Assembly (NCBI RefSeq): GCF_004342605.1
Contig: NZ_SLZL01000005.1
Span: forward strand, 1-64,000
Source of the DNA: Caulobacter sp. BK020
GTDB lineage: Bacteria > Pseudomonadota > Alphaproteobacteria > Caulobacterales > Caulobacteraceae
Reading direction: 5' to 3'
DNA: 64,000 nucleotides
The notes beneath the pieces were generated by a model. The model saw only the letters and a program-made list of their open reading frames with translations, was not told the origin of the DNA and ran no database searches. The position numbers and the translations under genes are program-made. The first letter of the stretch is position 1. Each line of letters starts with the position of its first letter. Below are positions 61,090 to 64,000 of this stretch, one piece after another.

Positions 61090-62268
61090 ATGTCCCTGGC
61101 GCTGCCGCCCGAAGCGCTTCGCTTTCGCGACGAGGTGCGGGCCTTCCTGGACGAGCATCTGTCCGCTGACCTGCGGCGCGGCGCGGCCCTGACGTCGGGA
61201 GTGTTCGCCGAACCCGACATCGCTCGTCCCTGGCAGGCGATCCTCGAAACGCGGGGCTGGCTGGTCTATCACTGGCCCGTCGCGGCCGGCGGCCCTGGCT
61301 GGTCCAGGGTCCAGCGCTGGATCTTCGAGAAGGAATGCGCCGAAGCCGGCGCTCCGGCCCTGCCCGGCATGGGCCTGAAGCTGGTCGGGCCGGTTCTCTA
61401 CAGCTTCGGGGATGACGCGCAGAAGGCGGACTATCTGCCCAGGCTGCGCTCGGGCGAGGACTTCTGGGCCCAGGGCTTCTCGGAACCAGGATCGGGCTCG
61501 GACCTCGCCTCCCTGCGGACCAGGGCCGTGCGGGATGGCGACGACTACCTGGTCACGGGCCAGAAAATCTGGACCACCCAGGCCCATCACGCCAACCGAT
61601 TGTTCGCCCTGGTGCGCACAAATCCCGAGGCCAAGCCTCAGGCGGGCATCAGCTTCCTGTTGATCGACATGGCCTCGCCGGGCGTCACGGTGCGGCCCAT
61701 CCTCAGCGCCTCGGGCGACCACGAACTGAACGAGGTCTTCCTTGACGCCGTCAGGGTTCCGGTCGCCAACCGGATCGGCGAGGAAGGCCAGGGCTGGACG
61801 ATCGCCAAGTTCCTGCTTGAGAACGAACGGGGCGGCTCGTCCTTCGGTCCAGGCCTGGTGGCCGATCTGCGTCGGCTGCTCGATGCCACGGGCCCGCTCA
61901 AGGGCGAACTGGCCACCCGCGCGATCCGCCTCTCGCTGGACGCCCGCGCGCTGGAAACGACCGAACTGCGCACCGCGATCGAACTGGACGCTGGCGCGCC
62001 GCCCACACCGCGCAGCCTGATCACCAAGCTGGTCGCGTCGGAAATCCGCCAGGGGATCGACGAACTGGCGGTGGACGCCTTCGGTCCCGCCGGCCTGCAG
62101 CTCCCCGCCGAGCGTCCTTTCTACGGTCCCGGCATGCCCGCGCCGATCGGCCCACAAGCCGCGCAACCGGCGGCGGCTCGTTACCTCAACAGCCGCGCCT
62201 GGACGATTTTCGGCGGGACCAGCGAGATCCAGTTGACCCTCATCGCCAAGGCCGCCGTCGGCCTCTGA
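61090..62268 (+). CDS. Acyl-CoA dehydrogenase (FadE-type, possible heteromer subunit)
   Basis: 392 residues. QGFSEPGSGSDLASLRTRAV, YLVTGQKIWTTQAHHANR, and WTIFGGTSEIQLTLIAK are seen. At the medium-chain catalytic position the usual EGT is GGT. It is the type found in steroid and bile-acid catabolism, where two unlike ACADs form a heterotetramer. The second ACAD at 63460 in the same operon could be its partner. 2 bp after the thiolase-like gene. Confidence 0.88.
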   Translation: MSLALPPEALRFRDEVRAFLDEHLSADLRRGAALTSGVFAEPDIARPWQAILETRGWLVYHWPVAAGGPGWSRVQRWIFEKECAEAGAPALPGMGLKLVGPVLYSFGDDAQKADYLPRLRSGEDFWAQGFSEPGSGSDLASLRTRAVRDGDDYLVTGQKIWTTQAHHANRLFALVRTNPEAKPQAGISFLLIDMASPGVTVRPILSASGDHELNEVFLDAVRVPVANRIGEEGQGWTIAKFLLENERGGSSFGPGLVADLRRLLDATGPLKGELATRAIRLSLDARALETTELRTAIELDAGAPPTPRSLITKLVASEIRQGIDELAVDAFGPAGLQLPAERPFYGPGMPAPIGPQAAQPAAARYLNSRAWTIFGGTSEIQLTLIAKAAVGL

Positions 62269-62283
62269 CACCAAGGACCACTC

Positions 62284-63456
62284 ATGCCCGAAGCCTATAT
62301 CGTCTCCGCTCGCCGCACCGCCGCCGGCCGCCGCAACGGCCGCCTGGCCGGCTGGCATCCGGCGGACCTGGGCGCGGTCGTCCTGAACGCACTCATAGCC
62401 GAGAGCGGGGTCGATCCAGCCGCGATCGACGACGTGATCATCGGTTGCGTCAGCCAGGTGGGCGAGCAGACCTTCGCGCTGGGCCGCAATGTCGTGCTGG
62501 CGTCGCACCTGCCCGACAGCGTCCCGGCCGTGACGATCGACCGCCAGTGCGGCTCGTCCCAGCAGGCGCTGCATTTCGCCGCCCAGGCGGTTATGTCCGG
62601 CACGCAGGACCTGGTCATCGCCGGTGGGGTCGAGAGCATGACCCGCGTGCCGATGGGCTCTCCCCTGATGCTGGCCAGGGCGGCCGGCGTGGGCGAGGGT
62701 CCTTTCGCCAAGAGCATTCAGGATCGCTACGGCGTGCCGGAATTCAGCCAGTTCGTCGGCGCTCAGATGATCGCCGACAAGTATGAGTTCACGCGCGAAG
62801 CGATGGATCGGTTCGCGCTGGAGAGCCATCTCAAGGCCGCGGCCGCCACGGAGGCCGGCGCCTTCGCCGACGAGATTGTGCCGCTGGAAGTCGTCACGCC
62901 GGACGGCCCGATAATTCACGATCGCGACGAGGGCGTGCGCGCCAATTCGACCATCGAGTCGATCAGTGCGGTCAAGCTGCTGACCGAGACAGGCACGCTC
63001 AGCGCCGCGACGGCCAGCCAGATCGCCGACGGAGCCTCCGGCGTCCTGGTCGCCTCGGAACGGGCGGTCACGGATCACGGCCTGACGCCGATCGCGCGGA
63101 TCGTCAATCTGACGGTCACGGCCGGCGATCCGGTCATCATGCTGGAGGAGCCGATCCCCGCGACCCGCAGGGCCCTGGCGCGCTCGGGCCTGAAACTGGA
63201 CGATATCGACCTGTTCGAGGTCAACGAGGCCTTCGCCTCCATCCCCATGGCCTGGCAAAAGGCGCTCGGAGCCGATCCGGGCAAGCTGAACGTCAACGGC
63301 GGCGCCATCGCGCTGGGCCACCCTCTGGGGGCTACGGGGACCAAGCTGATGGCGACCCTGATCCATGCGCTGCATGCGCGCGGCCAGCGTTATGGTCTGC
63401 AGACCATGTGCGAGGGCGGCGGGATTTCCAACGCCACGATCGTCGAACGGCTCTGA
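62284..63456 (+). CDS. Acetyl-CoA acyltransferase (FadA-type thiolase)
   Basis: 390 residues. A true thiolase with all catalytic parts: DRQCGSSQQALHFAAQ (first Cys), VNGGAIALGHPLGATG (His) and LQTMCEGGGISNATIVERL (second Cys). Closest by pattern to FadA5-like thiolases. It would cut a 3-oxoacyl-CoA to acetyl- or propionyl-CoA and a shortened acyl-CoA. It lies between two ACADs, completing a beta-oxidation module with the SDRs and hydratase nearby. Confidence 0.93.
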   Translation: MPEAYIVSARRTAAGRRNGRLAGWHPADLGAVVLNALIAESGVDPAAIDDVIIGCVSQVGEQTFALGRNVVLASHLPDSVPAVTIDRQCGSSQQALHFAAQAVMSGTQDLVIAGGVESMTRVPMGSPLMLARAAGVGEGPFAKSIQDRYGVPEFSQFVGAQMIADKYEFTREAMDRFALESHLKAAAATEAGAFADEIVPLEVVTPDGPIIHDRDEGVRANSTIESISAVKLLTETGTLSAATASQIADGASGVLVASERAVTDHGLTPIARIVNLTVTAGDPVIMLEEPIPATRRALARSGLKLDDIDLFEVNEAFASIPMAWQKALGADPGKLNVNGGAIALGHPLGATGTKLMATLIHALHARGQRYGLQTMCEGGGISNATIVERL

Positions 63457-63459
63457 CCC

Positions 63460-64000
63460 ATGATGCTTGAGCCGACCGAGGAACAGGCGCTGCTGCGCGA
63501 CATGGTCAGCCGCTTCCTGGCCGACCACGTGCCGACGGACGTCGCCGGCCGGGGCTCCCTGCCCTTGGCGGACTGGCGTGCACTGGGCGACCTGGGCGTT
63601 CTCGCCCTGGCCGTGCCTGAGGCGGCGGGCGGTCTGGGCGGCGGTCCCGGGGAGATCGCGATCGTCGCCGAGGCGTTCGGCCGGGCGGCGGCGATGGGTC
63701 CGCTGGCGGAATGCGCGGTGCTCTGCGCCTGCCTGATCGCCGACGGCGGCGATCAGGCGTCTGCCTCGAAGTGGATCGGAGCCATCACCTCGGGTCAGGC
63801 GATCGTCGCCTATGGCGGTCCTGGCGAAGGTCTGGGCGATCTGACCGTCCAGCGCGCGGGCGAAGGCTGGATCCTGAACGGTGAGCGCCGCCTGGTTCGC
63901 CATGGCGCTGGCGCCGGCGCCTTCATCGTCGCCCTCGACGACGCGCCGCACCTGCTGTTGATCGAGGCGGCGACGCCGGGCGTCGCCATCCTGCCCTACG
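63460..64000 (+). CDS. Acyl-CoA dehydrogenase, N-terminal part (partial)
   Basis: 180 codons before the window ends. Reads MMLEPTEEQALLRDMVSRFL at the start, then LGVLALAVPEAAGGLGGGPG and the mid-domain start GEGWILNGERRLVRHGAGA. The AGGLGGG and GEGWxLNG patterns fit the divergent, often non-catalytic ACAD subunits of heteromeric enzymes. It starts 3 bp after the thiolase stop. ATG 63460 and 63463 are both possible starts. Confidence 0.85.
   Translation, partial: MMLEPTEEQALLRDMVSRFLADHVPTDVAGRGSLPLADWRALGDLGVLALAVPEAAGGLGGGPGEIAIVAEAFGRAAAMGPLAECAVLCACLIADGGDQASASKWIGAITSGQAIVAYGGPGEGLGDLTVQRAGEGWILNGERRLVRHGAGAGAFIVALDDAPHLLLIEAATPGVAILPY

Noticed and set aside
61042-63951. A 969-codon open frame on the minus strand
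   Set aside because: It lies opposite three well-supported genes (ACAD, thiolase, ACAD), has repetitive Arg/Gly/Ala/Asp composition and no domain. Long antisense frames are normal at this GC content.

Overview
The window is a very GC-rich, gene-dense chromosomal segment of an alphaproteobacterium. Six large TonB-dependent receptors, many short-chain dehydrogenases (SDR) and acyl-CoA dehydrogenases (ACAD), ATGA stop/start overlaps and strong GGAG-type ribosome sites suggest a Caulobacter/Phenylobacterium-like or sphingomonad-like oligotroph. The genus is an inference. No rRNA, tRNA, CRISPR array, phage or complete insertion sequence was seen.

Layout. (1) 1-937: the start of cysD and the whole of cysQ (sulfate activation and PAP recycling). 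(2) 1066-7188: a MarR regulator, an operon on the minus strand (APH-type kinase, ACAD, two SDRs) and two TetR regulators. (3) 7335-14041: a TonB receptor, a CYP101-like P450, a GMC oxidoreductase and an aldehyde dehydrogenase, in order to oxidise an imported hydrophobic compound. (4) 14448-18581: a FecI-type sigma factor, FecR and a receptor with an STN signalling domain. (5) 18811-28222: a receptor with an M20 peptidase, then a sulfatase with its own formylglycine-generating enzyme, a dead esterase gene, and a divergent receptor. (6) 28324-30151: O-acetylhomoserine sulfhydrylase with a RES-domain protein.

(7) 30772-44126 is a nucleoside-use island. Two receptors, a NupC-type transporter, adenine deaminase, transaldolase-like enzyme, PfkB kinase, LacI regulator, phytase-like esterase, a TrpF-like barrel protein of unknown role and a nucleoside hydrolase are linked by five copies of a TGAAACGTTTCA-type operator. 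The island carries decay: a deleted ribokinase at 42053-42230, an MFS transporter remnant near 30330-30640, and an IS3 orfB scrap near 44280-44390 beside a truncated secreted-protein gene.

(8) 44488-51763 is a valine-degradation operon (mmsA, isobutyryl-CoA dehydrogenase, SDR, 3-hydroxyisobutyryl-CoA hydrolase, mmsB, enoyl-CoA hydratase) with a divergent LysR regulator. (9) 51777-64000 is a second CoA-thioester catabolic island. One arm is SDR, ACAD, APH-type kinase and enoyl-CoA hydratase. The other is SDR, TetR, LuxR, DUF35 protein, SCP-x-like thiolase, ACAD, FadA-like thiolase and ACAD, which runs off the window. Two identical-arm palindromes, CGACCG-N2-CGGTCG, in the two divergent promoter regions tie these arms together.

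The most interesting points are the LacI-type nucleoside regulon with its uncharacterised barrel protein, the two separate kinase/ACAD pairs that resemble split forms of ACAD10/11 and LvaA/LvaC, and the DUF35/thiolase pair that has lost zinc ligands and the thiolase histidine, as expected for a retro-aldolase rather than a thiolase.
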